From: Burkholderiales bacterium
Lineage (GTDB): Bacteria > Pseudomonadota > Gammaproteobacteria > Burkholderiales > Burkholderiaceae_C
Length of the DNA: 64,000 nucleotides
Direction: 5' to 3'
Assembly: GCA_016223165.1 (NCBI GenBank)
Contig: JACRPO010000009.1
Coordinates: 1,536,300 to 1,600,299 of the forward strand
In this document: one piece after another, positions 16,525-24,768 of the stretch
How the letters are laid out: every line of letters starts with the position of its first letter
How positions within the stretch are numbered: position 1 is the first letter of the stretch
Translations under genes and position numbers: made by a program
The notes under the pieces: generated by a model
Seen by the model: the letters and a program-made list of their open reading frames with translations, nothing else
What the model was told of the DNA's origin: nothing
The model's database searches: none

Positions 16525-18035
16525 GTCGATGCGGCGGCGCTGCCGAGGCTGCCGTCGGCGTGGCTCGCGTCACGCGCGCCGGCGCGCATGGCGCGCCACA
16601 CGACGATCACGAAGAGCAGGCCGCCGGCGATGGCCAGCAACCCGCCCAGGCCCATCAGGCCCATGCCGGCCACCTCGGCCGTGCTGCGCAGCACCTGCTC
16701 GGCGCCGGCCACCTTGCGCTGCACGCCGTAGCCGCCCGACCACACGAGGCCCACGATGTGCAGCAGCTGCCCGCCGCCGTAGAGCCACGGCTGCAGTACC
16801 GCCGCACGCCCCTGCACGGGCGCGTAGCCGAGCGCGGGCAGCAGGTGGTAGGCCAGCCCCATCAGCGCCAGCGTGACGCCGACGATGCAGCCGTGGTAGT
16901 GGGCCGGGATCTTGACGTTGCTGCCGCCGATGGTGAGGCCGATGACGCCGCCGGCCACGAACAGGCCCATCGAGGCGAGCAGCGCGGCGCGCAGCGGCCG
17001 CTGCGCCGGCGCGAGTACCTGCCGCCGCGCCGCCAGCAGCGCCAGCCCGACGGCGAGCACCAGCGGCACGATGGCCACGCCGCCGCCGAAACGCATGGCC
17101 CAGGTGTGCATGTCGCGGTGCTCGACGCTGCCCACCTCGTGCATCAGGTAGGCCAGCGGCGTGACGAAGACGCTGGCCAGCGCCACCATGAACATCAGCA
17201 GCACGACGCGCGGCGACAGCGGCAGCCGCGCGCCGCAGGCCTGCGCCAGCGCCAGCCACGACACCAGCATCAGCAGCGTCCAGGTGAACTGCAGCGCGTG
17301 CCCGCCGCCCCACCACAGCACCTCGTAGTAGGTGCGCGTCGGCAGCTCCGGCGGCACGACGGCGAGCGACCAGCCGAAGGCGAGCAGCGCCACCGCCGTG
17401 GCGATGACGCTGGCATGGATGCCGAAGCGCAGGGCGCCGGCGCCGTCGGGGGCGGCGCCGACGGCACGTGCGCGCACCAGGGCCAGCGCCACCAGCACCA
17501 GCGTGCCGGCACCGAACACCGCCACGGCGCCGCGGAAGGTGGCGCTGTCGAGCATCGGGATGTAGTTGGCCATCACCGCCTGCCCGGGGTCGACGAAGGC
17601 GGCCAGCGCCATGCCGGCCGCACCGGCGCCGCACAGCCACAGCGGCAGGCGCGTCAACGCGAGCATGGGCGCGCTGCGCGGCGCGCGCATGTTCAGGCTC
17701 CACAACAAGCCGGCCATGGCGACGAACCACACGCCCACCGAGAGATCGACGTGCACGACGAGCGCGACGCGGAAGAAGTCGCCCGCGGGCAGCCAGGCGT
17801 TGATCACCGGTGTGCGCGCCAGCACGAGCAGCACCGAGAAGAGCCCGGAGCCGATCAGCGCGGCCAGAGCCAGCCTGAGCCAGGCGCGCGCGACGCCGCG
17901 TTGCAGGGCGGTGCTGGCCGGCAGCGTGTAGTCGGCGGGGCTGGCCGCGGTGAGCGCGGCGCGAGCCTGCGCGCCGGCACGCAGCGGAGCAGCGGCGGCA
18001 GCAGCGCGGGGAGGCGGAGAAGAGAGCAGGCGCAT
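16521..18035 (-). CDS. Heme-copper oxidase-superfamily subunit I, NO-reductase-like
   Basis: A 504-residue protein with about 12 membrane segments. Candidate ligands are H95 (low-spin heme; VVHVDLSVGVWF), H246 (CuB; WWGGGHALQF) and H379/H381/H397 (hemes; PAHYHGCIVG to AYHLLP). The position four residues after the CuB His, a cross-linked Tyr in A- and B-type oxidases, is Phe250. In place of the usual His-His pair there is EHRDMHT (H306, H310). Both features argue against a normal oxygen reductase and favour an NO-reductase-like branch of the superfamily. It lies between a one-TM protein gene and the cytochrome b-ferredoxin-reductase fusion. An earlier frame extension to 18491 was rejected because it overlaps the neighbour. 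Its exact family needs a tree. Confidence 0.75.
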   Translation of the reverse strand: MRLLSSPPPRAAAAAAPLRAGAQARAALTAASPADYTLPASTALQRGVARAWLRLALAALIGSGLFSVLLVLARTPVINAWLPAGDFFRVALVVHVDLSVGVWFVAMAGLLWSLNMRAPRSAPMLALTRLPLWLCGAGAAGMALAAFVDPGQAVMANYIPMLDSATFRGAVAVFGAGTLVLVALALVRARAVGAAPDGAGALRFGIHASVIATAVALLAFGWSLAVVPPELPTRTYYEVLWWGGGHALQFTWTLLMLVSWLALAQACGARLPLSPRVVLLMFMVALASVFVTPLAYLMHEVGSVEHRDMHTWAMRFGGGVAIVPLVLAVGLALLAARRQVLAPAQRPLRAALLASMGLFVAGGVIGLTIGGSNVKIPAHYHGCIVGVTLALMGLAYHLLPALGYAPVQGRAAVLQPWLYGGGQLLHIVGLVWSGGYGVQRKVAGAEQVLRSTAEVAGMGLMGLGGLLAIAGGLLFVIVVWRAMRAGARDASHADGSLGSAAAST

Positions 18036-18064
18036 GGTCACCTCGACGTCGGTGCGTCGTGCAT

Positions 18065-18634
18065 TCAGTTCATCGTGATGCCGCCCCGGGCGGCGTCGAA
18101 GTCGATCACCAGCACCTGCCCGGGCACCAGCCTGACGGTCGCCTCGCGCTGATACGGTGCCTGCCGCGCGCGTGCGTCGTCCGAGAGGCGCACGGCGAAG
18201 CGGTGCTCGCCGGCGGGCACGACGAGGCGCTCGTACAGCGCCGAGGCGCCATCGCGGGCCACGCCGCCGGGCTGGGCGGCGCGGCTGAGCACGGTGCGGC
18301 CGTCGAGGTCGACTTCCACGGTCACCGGCGAACGCTCGCGCGGGCACACGGTGGCCTGGCGCATGTTGGGTGGCAGCTTGGCCAGCTCCTCGGCGCCCAG
18401 CGTGCGGCACTCGCCCACCGGCTTGCCGACGCGCGTGAAGCTCACCTTGACGAGCGCCTCGTCGGCGCCGAGGTGGCGGTAGCGCGGCCACTGCGAGAAG
18501 ACGCCGATCGCGAGCGCGAAGAGGCCGTAGAGCAGCACCTGGCCGAACCAGGCGACGGGTCCGCGCCTGGCCGGCTCGCGGTGGGTGGGTGAAGGCATTG
18601 CCGCGGCGGATGCGGGGTGTGATGAGTCAGGCAT
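18065..18634 (-). CDS. Hypothetical protein with one membrane anchor
   Basis: A 189-residue protein not recognised by family. After a 25-residue polar N-terminus there is one membrane helix (VAWFGQVLLYGLFALAIG). A presumably periplasmic domain of about 140 residues follows, with two cysteines (VGECRTLG and QATVCPRE) and a beta-rich end (VRLVPGQVLVIDFD). It overlaps the preceding cytochrome b-iron-sulfur fusion by 8 bp and sits directly before the NO-reductase-like subunit I. It is therefore probably an assembly or structural subunit of that complex; function unknown. Confidence 0.7.
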   Translation of the reverse strand: MPDSSHPASAAAMPSPTHREPARRGPVAWFGQVLLYGLFALAIGVFSQWPRYRHLGADEALVKVSFTRVGKPVGECRTLGAEELAKLPPNMRQATVCPRERSPVTVEVDLDGRTVLSRAAQPGGVARDGASALYERLVVPAGEHRFAVRLSDDARARQAPYQREATVRLVPGQVLVIDFDAARGGITMN

Positions 18635-20342
18635 CGTGGGGAGCCTCGAGCGATGGGAGGTGGGCCACGCCTTCGCGCAGCACAGGCGGGCTTGCCACGC
18701 CCGGCGCGGGCAGGCGAGCCACACGCGCGCGCAGCCGTGCGGCCGCATCGGCGAGCGCCGCTTCGCGGCCGCGCCCGGCGAAGACGAGCTCGACGCGATC
18801 GCGCTCGACCTGCGCACGCAGGTGCGGCTCGCGCGCGCCCGCCAGGCGCTCGAGGGTGATCTGCTCGCCGAGCCGGAATTCGCAGCCGCCTTCGTCGCAC
18901 GCCGCCACCAGCACACCGGCGGCACCGTCGCGCAGCGCGTACTCGACGAACGACGGCGGCAGCTGCCCCGTGCACAGCAGTGGCAGCCACACCACGTCGC
19001 CGTGCGCGTCGCGCCCGTCTTGCCGGTCGTGTTGCGGCGCCGCCGGCCGCGCGCCGCAGTCGCAGCCGAAGACCACGAGCGGCCGCGCCGCGGCGCACTC
19101 GTCGAGCGCGTGCGCGAGCTGCCGGCGCAGGGTGTCGATGCGCCGCTGCGGCATGTCGATGCCGCTCACCAGCTCCGGCCTGCTGCGAAACGGGGTCGAC
19201 GACGGGCAGGCGCCGGCGCAGATGCCGCAGGCCACGCAGAGATCGGCATCGACGACGGCGAGCGTGCGGCCGATGCGTTGATTGGGGTGCGCAACCATCG
19301 TGATCGCCGCGTAGGGGCAATCGGCGAAGCAGCGCTGGCAGCCGTTGCAGTGGGCCGCGTCGACGACGGCCGGGGCCGGCCGCGCCGGCTGCGGCAGGAA
19401 GGGCAGCCCGAACAGCACCGCGCCGGCGACGGCGAACACCACCCACATCACCGCGGGCGAAGTGGCATAGGTGAGCGGGTGCACGAAGAGCAGCATCCAG
19501 TCCAGGCGCAGCTCGCCGGCGACTCGCGCCATGGCCGCCGCCTCGTGGCTTTGCACCGGCAGCACGAGGGCGAGCGCGGCCAGCGCGACCACCAACCCCC
19601 AGGCCAACCCGCGCGGCGGCAGCACGGCCGCACGCGTGAGGCGCTGGATGTGGAACCACAGGCCGAACAGCAGCAGCAGCGGCACGCCCAGGTGCACGAA
19701 GATGAAGAGCGAGAAGAGGCGATCGCTCACCTGGTCGGCGGCGAGGAAGTTGCGCGAGAGCGGCGTCGCGAACACCCACGGCAGCGCATCGAGCCACTCG
19801 GCGGTGGCGACGGCCGAGAACTGGCCGAGGGCGTCCCAGTTGAGCCAGAAGCCGCCGATGGCACAGATGAAGACGAAGCCGATCAGCGGCACGCCGGTGA
19901 GCCACGGAAAACGCCGCACGCCGCGCTCGTGGCCGTGCAGCCATTCGCGCAGCAGGTGCGCGCCCATGGCCAGCACCAGCAGGTCGGCGGCGTAGCGGTG
20001 CACGCCGCGCAGCAGCCGGCCGAGGCCGAGCGGCCACTCGTTCAGCCCGGCGATCGAACGGTAGGCGCCGCTCACCGAGGTGTCGAGCATCACGTAGAGC
20101 ACGATGCCGGTGCCGCCGAGCAGCCAGAAGGCGAGGAAGCCGACGGCGCCGAGGTGCCTGAGCGGATTGCCGCGCGCGCCGAGCACACCGTCGCCGGCGC
20201 GCTCGAGCCGTTGCCACAACGCCAGCCCGCCTTCGCGCAAGCTGCGGCGAGGCGGCGTACTGCCTGACGCAGGCGTCGTCGCGGAGGCGGCGCTGGCTGC
20301 GGCGAAGGCGCCGAGGCCGCCCTTCAGCGCACCGGCAGGCAT
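18627..20342 (-). CDS. Cytochrome b - 2x[4Fe-4S] ferredoxin - MvhD-like fusion
   Basis: A 571-residue three-part fusion. Residues 50-315 form a cytochrome b N-terminal domain with heme ligands H115/H129 and H217/H231, each pair 14 residues apart. Residues 328-382 form an 8Fe-8S ferredoxin (C332, C335, C338, C342; C369, C372, C375, C379). Residues 420-500 resemble the MvhD/FlpD iron-sulfur domain of heterodisulfide-reductase-linked hydrogenases (VVFGCDCG, LLCTGQL, ACDEGGCEFR; C427, C429, C457, C482, C487). This suggests a membrane electron-transfer hub. It overlaps the SCO gene by 19 bp and the next gene by 8 bp. The N-terminal 45 residues are Ala/Ser-rich and unassigned. Electron source and direction are unknown. 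Confidence 0.82.
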   Translation of the reverse strand: MPAGALKGGLGAFAAASAASATTPASGSTPPRRSLREGGLALWQRLERAGDGVLGARGNPLRHLGAVGFLAFWLLGGTGIVLYVMLDTSVSGAYRSIAGLNEWPLGLGRLLRGVHRYAADLLVLAMGAHLLREWLHGHERGVRRFPWLTGVPLIGFVFICAIGGFWLNWDALGQFSAVATAEWLDALPWVFATPLSRNFLAADQVSDRLFSLFIFVHLGVPLLLLFGLWFHIQRLTRAAVLPPRGLAWGLVVALAALALVLPVQSHEAAAMARVAGELRLDWMLLFVHPLTYATSPAVMWVVFAVAGAVLFGLPFLPQPARPAPAVVDAAHCNGCQRCFADCPYAAITMVAHPNQRIGRTLAVVDADLCVACGICAGACPSSTPFRSRPELVSGIDMPQRRIDTLRRQLAHALDECAAARPLVVFGCDCGARPAAPQHDRQDGRDAHGDVVWLPLLCTGQLPPSFVEYALRDGAAGVLVAACDEGGCEFRLGEQITLERLAGAREPHLRAQVERDRVELVFAGRGREAALADAAARLRARVARLPAPGVASPPVLREGVAHLPSLEAPHDA

Positions 20343-21211
20343 GGCGCAGGGGCCTCGGCCGGCACGCGCAGCGAGGATGCACGGCGCGCGCGCCATTGGC
20401 GGCGCCATTCGAGGCCGAGATAGGCGAGCACGGACAGGAAGAACATCGCGCCGCCGATCAGCTCGAGGATGAGCTTGACGTCGTAGCGATAGGTGCCCGT
20501 GTCGGGGTCGTAGACGGTGCACAGGATGCGCACGCGCTCCACCACGGCGGCAAGGCGGTCCTGCGCCGGCAGCGGTGCATCGAGCAGCAACCGGCGCAGC
20601 GGCTCGCCGAGGCGGTCGGCGCGCAGGCGGTCGCCCAGCACCTGGGCATGGATGCGGCCGCCGGCGTCGACCACCGTCACGCCCAGCACATGGTCGAAGC
20701 CGGCCGGCGTGGCCACGTAGCTGAAGCCCAGGCCCCGTGTGAGCGGCGCCACCGACTCAGGGGCCGGGCTCAGGAAGTCCCAGTTGCGATGCGCGATGCG
20801 CTGCTGCGCGGCGAAGGCGCGCATCTCGTCGGGGCCGTCGAAGGGCTGGTTGAAGCCGATGCTGACGATGTTGAACTGCGATTCGCCGAAGCGCTTCTCG
20901 AGCCCGCGCACGGCCTCGAGCAGCGCGCGCGTCTGCGTCGGGCAGACCTGGAAGCAGCCGGTGTAGATGAAGCTCACCAGCAGCGGCTTGCCCTGGTGGT
21001 AGCTCGCCAGGCGCACGGCGCGGCCCTGGCGGTCGCGCAGCGCCACGTCGGGGACGGGCTGGCCGACGGCGGCCTCGGCCAGGCGCAGCGCCTCGCGCTC
21101 GTCGAGCGCCGGCACGCCTTCGGCCAGCGCACCGCTGCCGGTGATGAGGAGGAGTGCTGCCGCCGCGCCGATGCGAACGAGCTTGCGGCCGATCTCATCG
21201 CAAGGCCGCAT
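20324..21211 (-). CDS. SCO1/SenC-family copper protein with C-terminal anchor
   Basis: A 295-residue SCO-type protein: signal peptide 1-30, thioredoxin fold with the copper motif C86-x3-C90-P (TGCFQVCPTQ) and a distal His in GFDHVLG. Unlike classic SCO1, which is anchored N-terminally, it has an additional C-terminal membrane helix (about 262-282, LELIGGAMFFLSVLAYLGLE). It presumably delivers copper to the CuA site of the subunit II encoded two genes upstream. A senC gene in sNOR operons (norSY-senC) is known from ammonia oxidisers. It overlaps the farnesyltransferase gene by 17 bp. Confidence 0.85.
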   Translation of the reverse strand: MRPCDEIGRKLVRIGAAAALLLITGSGALAEGVPALDEREALRLAEAAVGQPVPDVALRDRQGRAVRLASYHQGKPLLVSFIYTGCFQVCPTQTRALLEAVRGLEKRFGESQFNIVSIGFNQPFDGPDEMRAFAAQQRIAHRNWDFLSPAPESVAPLTRGLGFSYVATPAGFDHVLGVTVVDAGGRIHAQVLGDRLRADRLGEPLRRLLLDAPLPAQDRLAAVVERVRILCTVYDPDTGTYRYDVKLILELIGGAMFFLSVLAYLGLEWRRQWRARRASSLRVPAEAPAPCLPVR

Positions 21212-22118
21212 CGACGACCACCGCAGCCAGCAGCACGCTCAACTGCACCATCGAGGCGAAGAAGGCCGCCATCGCCGTGCGTCGTGTCGGCTCCCTGACC
21301 AGCGCTCGCGTCTTGTGCACGAAGAACAGGCCGCCGGCCAGGGCGCCCGCTGCATACACGGTGCCGGCACCGAGCCAAAGCGGCACCAGCGAGACGGCGA
21401 CGAGCGCGACGGCTTGCGCGTGCACGATGCGCGCCGCGCGCGGCACGCCCACGACCACCGGCAGCATCGGCACGCCGGCACCGGCGTACTCGGCCGCGTT
21501 GGCGATGGCCAGGCTCCAGAAGTGAGGCGGCGTCCACAGGAAGAGCACGAGCGCCAGCACGCCCGCGAGCGGCGTGATCTCGGGGTTGGCCGCGGCGGCG
21601 CCGGCGAGCACCGCGAAGCTGCCGGCCGCGCCACCGACGACGATGTTCCAGGCCGTGCGCCGCTTCAGCCACAGCGTGTAGACGACGCCGTAGGTGAGCG
21701 CGCCGGCGGCGGTGAAGGTGGCCGCCCAGCCGTTGACCAGCCAGGCCGCCGCGGCCACCGCGAGCACGAGCAGCGCGACGATGGCCGCCAGCCACGCGGC
21801 GCTGCGCGGCAAGGCACCGCTGGCGAAGGCGCGGCGGCGCGTGCGCGGCATCAGGCGGTCGCTCTCGGCCTCGACGAACTGGTTGAAGGCGCCGGCCGCG
21901 GCCGACGACAGCAGCACCGAGAGCGCCAGCGCCAGCACCTGCACGAACCCGAGCGCGCTCGCGCCCGGCACGGCGGCCATGCCGGCCAGCGCCGTCACCA
22001 TGATGAGCACGCCGATGCGCAGCTTGAAGATGCCGAGCACCAGCCGGGCGCGCGCGCCGAAGCCGGAGCGGCCCCGCGCGAGCGGCGGCGCGGCGGTGCT
22101 GGACAGTGGCCGGTTCAT
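21195..22118 (-). CDS. ctaB: Protoheme IX farnesyltransferase (heme O synthase)
   Basis: A 307-residue UbiA-superfamily prenyltransferase with about nine membrane helices. The first polyprenyl-diphosphate motif is NQFVEAESDRLMPRTRRR, an N-x3-E-x3-D version of the usual N-x3-D-x3-D. The HFWSLAI segment (TPPHFWSLAIAN) is diagnostic for CtaB/CyoE heme O synthases. It makes heme O from heme B in the membrane. Its place between the heme-copper subunit I and SCO suggests that the encoded enzyme carries heme O or A rather than only heme B. A CtaA-like gene lies just upstream on the opposite strand. Confidence 0.9.
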   Translation of the reverse strand: MNRPLSSTAAPPLARGRSGFGARARLVLGIFKLRIGVLIMVTALAGMAAVPGASALGFVQVLALALSVLLSSAAAGAFNQFVEAESDRLMPRTRRRAFASGALPRSAAWLAAIVALLVLAVAAAAWLVNGWAATFTAAGALTYGVVYTLWLKRRTAWNIVVGGAAGSFAVLAGAAAANPEITPLAGVLALVLFLWTPPHFWSLAIANAAEYAGAGVPMLPVVVGVPRAARIVHAQAVALVAVSLVPLWLGAGTVYAAGALAGGLFFVHKTRALVREPTRRTAMAAFFASMVQLSVLLAAVVVDAALR

Positions 22119-22134
22119 CGCCTCGCCCCGACGC

Positions 22135-23838
22135 TCAGCTCAGGCCCCAGACGGTGGACAGGAACTTCCAGTTGATGAAGTAGTACAGGACGAAGGCGAT
22201 CAGGAAGACCATCGCGAGCGTGAAGGTGCCCGGCGCCGCGAAGCCGATCGAGCCGTAGCTCTGCGCCACCGCGGTCGGCGCGGCCCGCGGCACCGGCGTG
22301 AACTGGCCGCTCACCGTGCCGGTGTCGAGCTTCTTGCCCCACAGCAGCGAGCCCACCACCACGTACACGAAGAGCGTGCCGCCGACGATGGCGGTGACGC
22401 CGAGCAGGCCCACGCCGGCCATCATCAGGTAGGCTGCACCGGGCCACTCGTGCGCCAGCGCCGCGCCGCCGAAGGCCATGTCCCAGTGCCGGCGCGCGAC
22501 GCCGAGCGTGCCGGCGCCCATCATCGTCAGGCAGAAGCCGTACATCGCGAAGCCGAACAGGTAGATCTGCGCCAGCGCGAGCTTGGGCGAGATCAGTTCG
22601 CGCCTGAACAGCACCGGCACCAGGTAGTAGGTGAGGGCCATGAAGGTCAGCGTCGTGCCCACCACCACCGTGGCGTGGAAGTGCCCCGGCACGTAGACGG
22701 TGTTGTGGATGATCATGTTCAGCTGCTCGGTGCCCATCATGACGCCCGAGATGCCGCCGAGGAAGCCGAAGCCGATGATCGAGATGAAGACGCCGGCGAA
22801 CGTCGGGTTGCCCCACGGCGCCTTGCGCAGCCACTCGAACAGGCCCTTGGTGAAGCCCTTCTGGCGCTGCGCCACCTCCATCGCGCCGGGGATGGTGAGC
22901 CCGTGCAGCATCGAGGCGAGCACGGCGAAGTACATGAAGTAGCTGGTGTTGACGACCTTCCAGCCCGTCGAGAGGCCCGGGTCGGCGAGCAGGTGGTGCG
23001 CGCTCGCCAGTTGCAGGAAGAGGATGTAGAGCAGGAAGGCGGTGCGGCTGACGCGCTCGCTCATCGGCTTGGCACCGAAGGCCACCGCCGCCACCAGGTA
23101 CCACACCGAGATGTGCGCGGCGACGTTGATCTGCTGCGAGCTGTGGCCGAAGGCCCACCAGATGGTGCGGTACAGCAGCGGGTCGACCTTGTCGATGACA
23201 CCCAGCGCCAGCAGCCACGTGGGGATGAGGATGATGGCGCCCGAGGCGATGGTGAACACCGCGATGATGGCCGCCGTGATGGCGCCGAAGGTGACCAGCG
23301 GCACCGAGCCCGTATAGGTCTTCTCGCGCTTGGCCACGACGAGCGTGCCGAAGAAGACGAAGCAGGCGACGAGCGCGCCCACCGCGAACAGGATGAGCCC
23401 GAGGTAGAAGTTCGGCTCGGCCATCATCGGCACGTAGCTCGTCATCATCACGCTCGAGGCGCCGCGGAAGACGGTGACGTTGTTGAGCACCGAGCCGATG
23501 AGCATGAGCGCGAAGGCCAGCCAGGCGATGCGTGGCGTGGCGAGGCGACAGCGCAGCAGCGTCGAGGCGGCGAAGTACAGCACGGCGATCTCGAAGAAGA
23601 TGATCCAGAAGATCAGCATGTCGATGCCGTGCGCCGTGAGCACCATGTAGAAGGTGTCGGCCTCGAGCCAGCGGAAGGCGGGCCAGCGCGTGAGTGCCAC
23701 GCCGATGGCGAGCACGCCGCCGATGAGCAGCCAGACGACGGCGACGAAGGCGTTGACCTTCATCAGCTTCTCGGCCTGGTCCTCGAACTGCAGGCCGGAT
23801 CGCGGGCAGGTGCGGTAGGTGGTGGTGGTGGTGGCCAT
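22135..23838 (-). CDS. Heme-copper subunit I, sNOR/eNOR-like (NorY-type)
   Basis: A 567-residue protein with 12-14 membrane helices. The ligand set is H70 (low-spin), H232, H281-H282 (CuB) and H386/H388 (VPGHFH). The CuB helix reads WWAFGHSSQQIN, so the cross-linked Tyr of oxygen reductases (His+4) is Gln236. Loss of this Tyr with a CuA subunit alongside is the hallmark of NO-reducing family members such as sNOR (norY) and eNOR. The gene follows the CuA subunit by 16 bp and precedes ctaB and a SCO gene, an order close to norSY-senC of ammonia oxidisers. I infer a cytochrome-c- or cupredoxin-linked NO reductase; oxygen reduction is not formally excluded. Confidence 0.82.
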   Translation of the reverse strand: MATTTTTYRTCPRSGLQFEDQAEKLMKVNAFVAVVWLLIGGVLAIGVALTRWPAFRWLEADTFYMVLTAHGIDMLIFWIIFFEIAVLYFAASTLLRCRLATPRIAWLAFALMLIGSVLNNVTVFRGASSVMMTSYVPMMAEPNFYLGLILFAVGALVACFVFFGTLVVAKREKTYTGSVPLVTFGAITAAIIAVFTIASGAIILIPTWLLALGVIDKVDPLLYRTIWWAFGHSSQQINVAAHISVWYLVAAVAFGAKPMSERVSRTAFLLYILFLQLASAHHLLADPGLSTGWKVVNTSYFMYFAVLASMLHGLTIPGAMEVAQRQKGFTKGLFEWLRKAPWGNPTFAGVFISIIGFGFLGGISGVMMGTEQLNMIIHNTVYVPGHFHATVVVGTTLTFMALTYYLVPVLFRRELISPKLALAQIYLFGFAMYGFCLTMMGAGTLGVARRHWDMAFGGAALAHEWPGAAYLMMAGVGLLGVTAIVGGTLFVYVVVGSLLWGKKLDTGTVSGQFTPVPRAAPTAVAQSYGSIGFAAPGTFTLAMVFLIAFVLYYFINWKFLSTVWGLS

Positions 23839-23854
23839 GGCCGCCTGCTCCTCG

Positions 23855-24394
23855 TTATTTGATGTAGATGCGGCCCACCATCTTGTGGTGGCCGATGCCG
23901 CAGTATTCGTTGCACACCACCGAGAAGGTGCCGCTCTGGTTGGGCGTCACGGTGACCACGTGCTCGTAGCCCGGCACCATCTGGATGTTGATGTTCGCCG
24001 GCTGCAGCGAGAAGCCGTGGTTGTAGTCCATGGCCGTGAGATGCAGGCGGTAGGTCTTGCCCTTCTCGAGCTCGAGGATGGGGTGGAAGGCCCACAGCCG
24101 CGCCAGCATGTAGACGTCGCTGCCGGGTGGGGGTGCGACGACCGGGATCTTGTCGTCGGTCTCGGTACGCACCGTGTACTTGTCGACCATGGCCTGCGTC
24201 TTGGCCACGAACTTCTCTTGCGTGGTGCGGTAGGTCTCGGTGCTGAGGTTCTGGCTGCCCCAGATGTGCCAGCCGATCATCATGAAGAACATGATCAGGC
24301 ACCAGGTCAGCGCGATGGCGATCCAGGTGCCCTCGACGCGATCGATCGGATGCTTGTACCAGAGCCTTTCGGCGGGAGGCAGGATGGCGCTCAT
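23855..24394 (-). CDS. CuA-containing subunit II (NorS-type cupredoxin)
   Basis: A 179-residue membrane-anchored cupredoxin. One membrane helix (about 23-43, WIAIALTWCLIMFFMMIGWH) is followed by a periplasmic CuA domain with H126, C161, C165, H169 and M172 (CNEYCGIGHHKM). It is shorter than typical oxidase subunit II, which has two helices, and has no fused cytochrome c. It would accept electrons from soluble cytochrome c or cupredoxin and pass them to the adjacent subunit I. It begins 36 bp after a 55-residue membrane protein gene and is followed 16 bp later by subunit I. Confidence 0.88.
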   Translation of the reverse strand: MSAILPPAERLWYKHPIDRVEGTWIAIALTWCLIMFFMMIGWHIWGSQNLSTETYRTTQEKFVAKTQAMVDKYTVRTETDDKIPVVAPPPGSDVYMLARLWAFHPILELEKGKTYRLHLTAMDYNHGFSLQPANINIQMVPGYEHVVTVTPNQSGTFSVVCNEYCGIGHHKMVGRIYIK

Positions 24395-24430
24395 CGGGTT
24401 CGCTCCTCTTTGTGGTTGTGGTCTGCCGCG

Positions 24431-24598
24431 CTACTTGGCCAGCGGCACGGTGAGGATGTCGATCACGCCCCACAGCGTGTACAGCACCATGGGGACGAGG
24501 ACACCGATGAAGAGCAGCAGGAAGGGGTTGTCGAGCAACTGCTGCACCCAGGGCACCGGGGCATCGGGGTCGTTCATCTCGTCGTGTGCCGTATTCAT
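24431..24598 (-). CDS. Small one-helix membrane protein, first gene of the nor-like operon
   Basis: A 55-residue protein MNTAHDEMNDPDAPVPWVQQ followed by one membrane helix (NPFLLLFIGVLVPMVLYTLW) and a short tail. The ATG at 24598 is chosen over one at 24628 because AAGGAGA lies 8 nt before it. Small single-helix subunits are common in heme-copper complexes. It lies 87-100 bp downstream of the Fnr/Dnr site at 24681 and heads the operon, so it is probably a structural or assembly subunit. Confidence 0.8.
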   Translation of the reverse strand: MNTAHDEMNDPDAPVPWVQQLLDNPFLLLFIGVLVPMVLYTLWGVIDILTVPLAK

Positions 24599-24617
24599 GG
24601 ACGCTCTCCTTGCGCGT

Positions 24618-24656
24618 GTGCGGTTCATTTGCGGTTCAGTGTGTGCGGTTCATTCT
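24618..24656. repeat. Short direct repeats TGCGGTTCA
   Basis: TGCGGTTCAT, TGCGGTTCAG and TGCGGTTCAT occur within 39 bp, between the Fnr/Dnr-type site and the first gene of the nor-like operon. They lie in its untranslated leader. Confidence 0.6.
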
Positions 24657-24680
24657 GTGGTGTGCACCGAGCGCGCAAGA

Positions 24681-24694
24681 ATGACAAAGATCAA
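24681..24694. promoter_or_regulatory. Fnr/Dnr-type binding site
   Basis: ATGACAAAGATCAA reads on the minus strand as TTGATCTTTGTCAT, a perfect left half and one mismatch in the right half. It lies 83 bp from the nor-like operon start and 75 bp from the divergent ctaA-like start, so it could serve both. Confidence 0.65.
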
Positions 24695-24768
24695 GGAATC
24701 GAGGTCGTGCCGGCGTAGCCTGAACCCTTTGGCCACGCACCGCCCGCAGCTATGACGCGCTCTCGACC

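Noticed and set aside
16521..18035. Subunit I considered as a normal cbb3 cytochrome oxidase (CcoN)
   Set aside because: No ccoO, ccoQ or ccoP follows, the CuB His pair is altered, and the cross-linked Tyr helix pattern of CcoN was not seen.
14539..20342. The two cytochrome b fusions considered as bc1 or photosynthetic b6f components
   Set aside because: There is no Rieske protein or cytochrome c1/f gene, and the C-terminal iron-sulfur and flavin modules are not part of those complexes.
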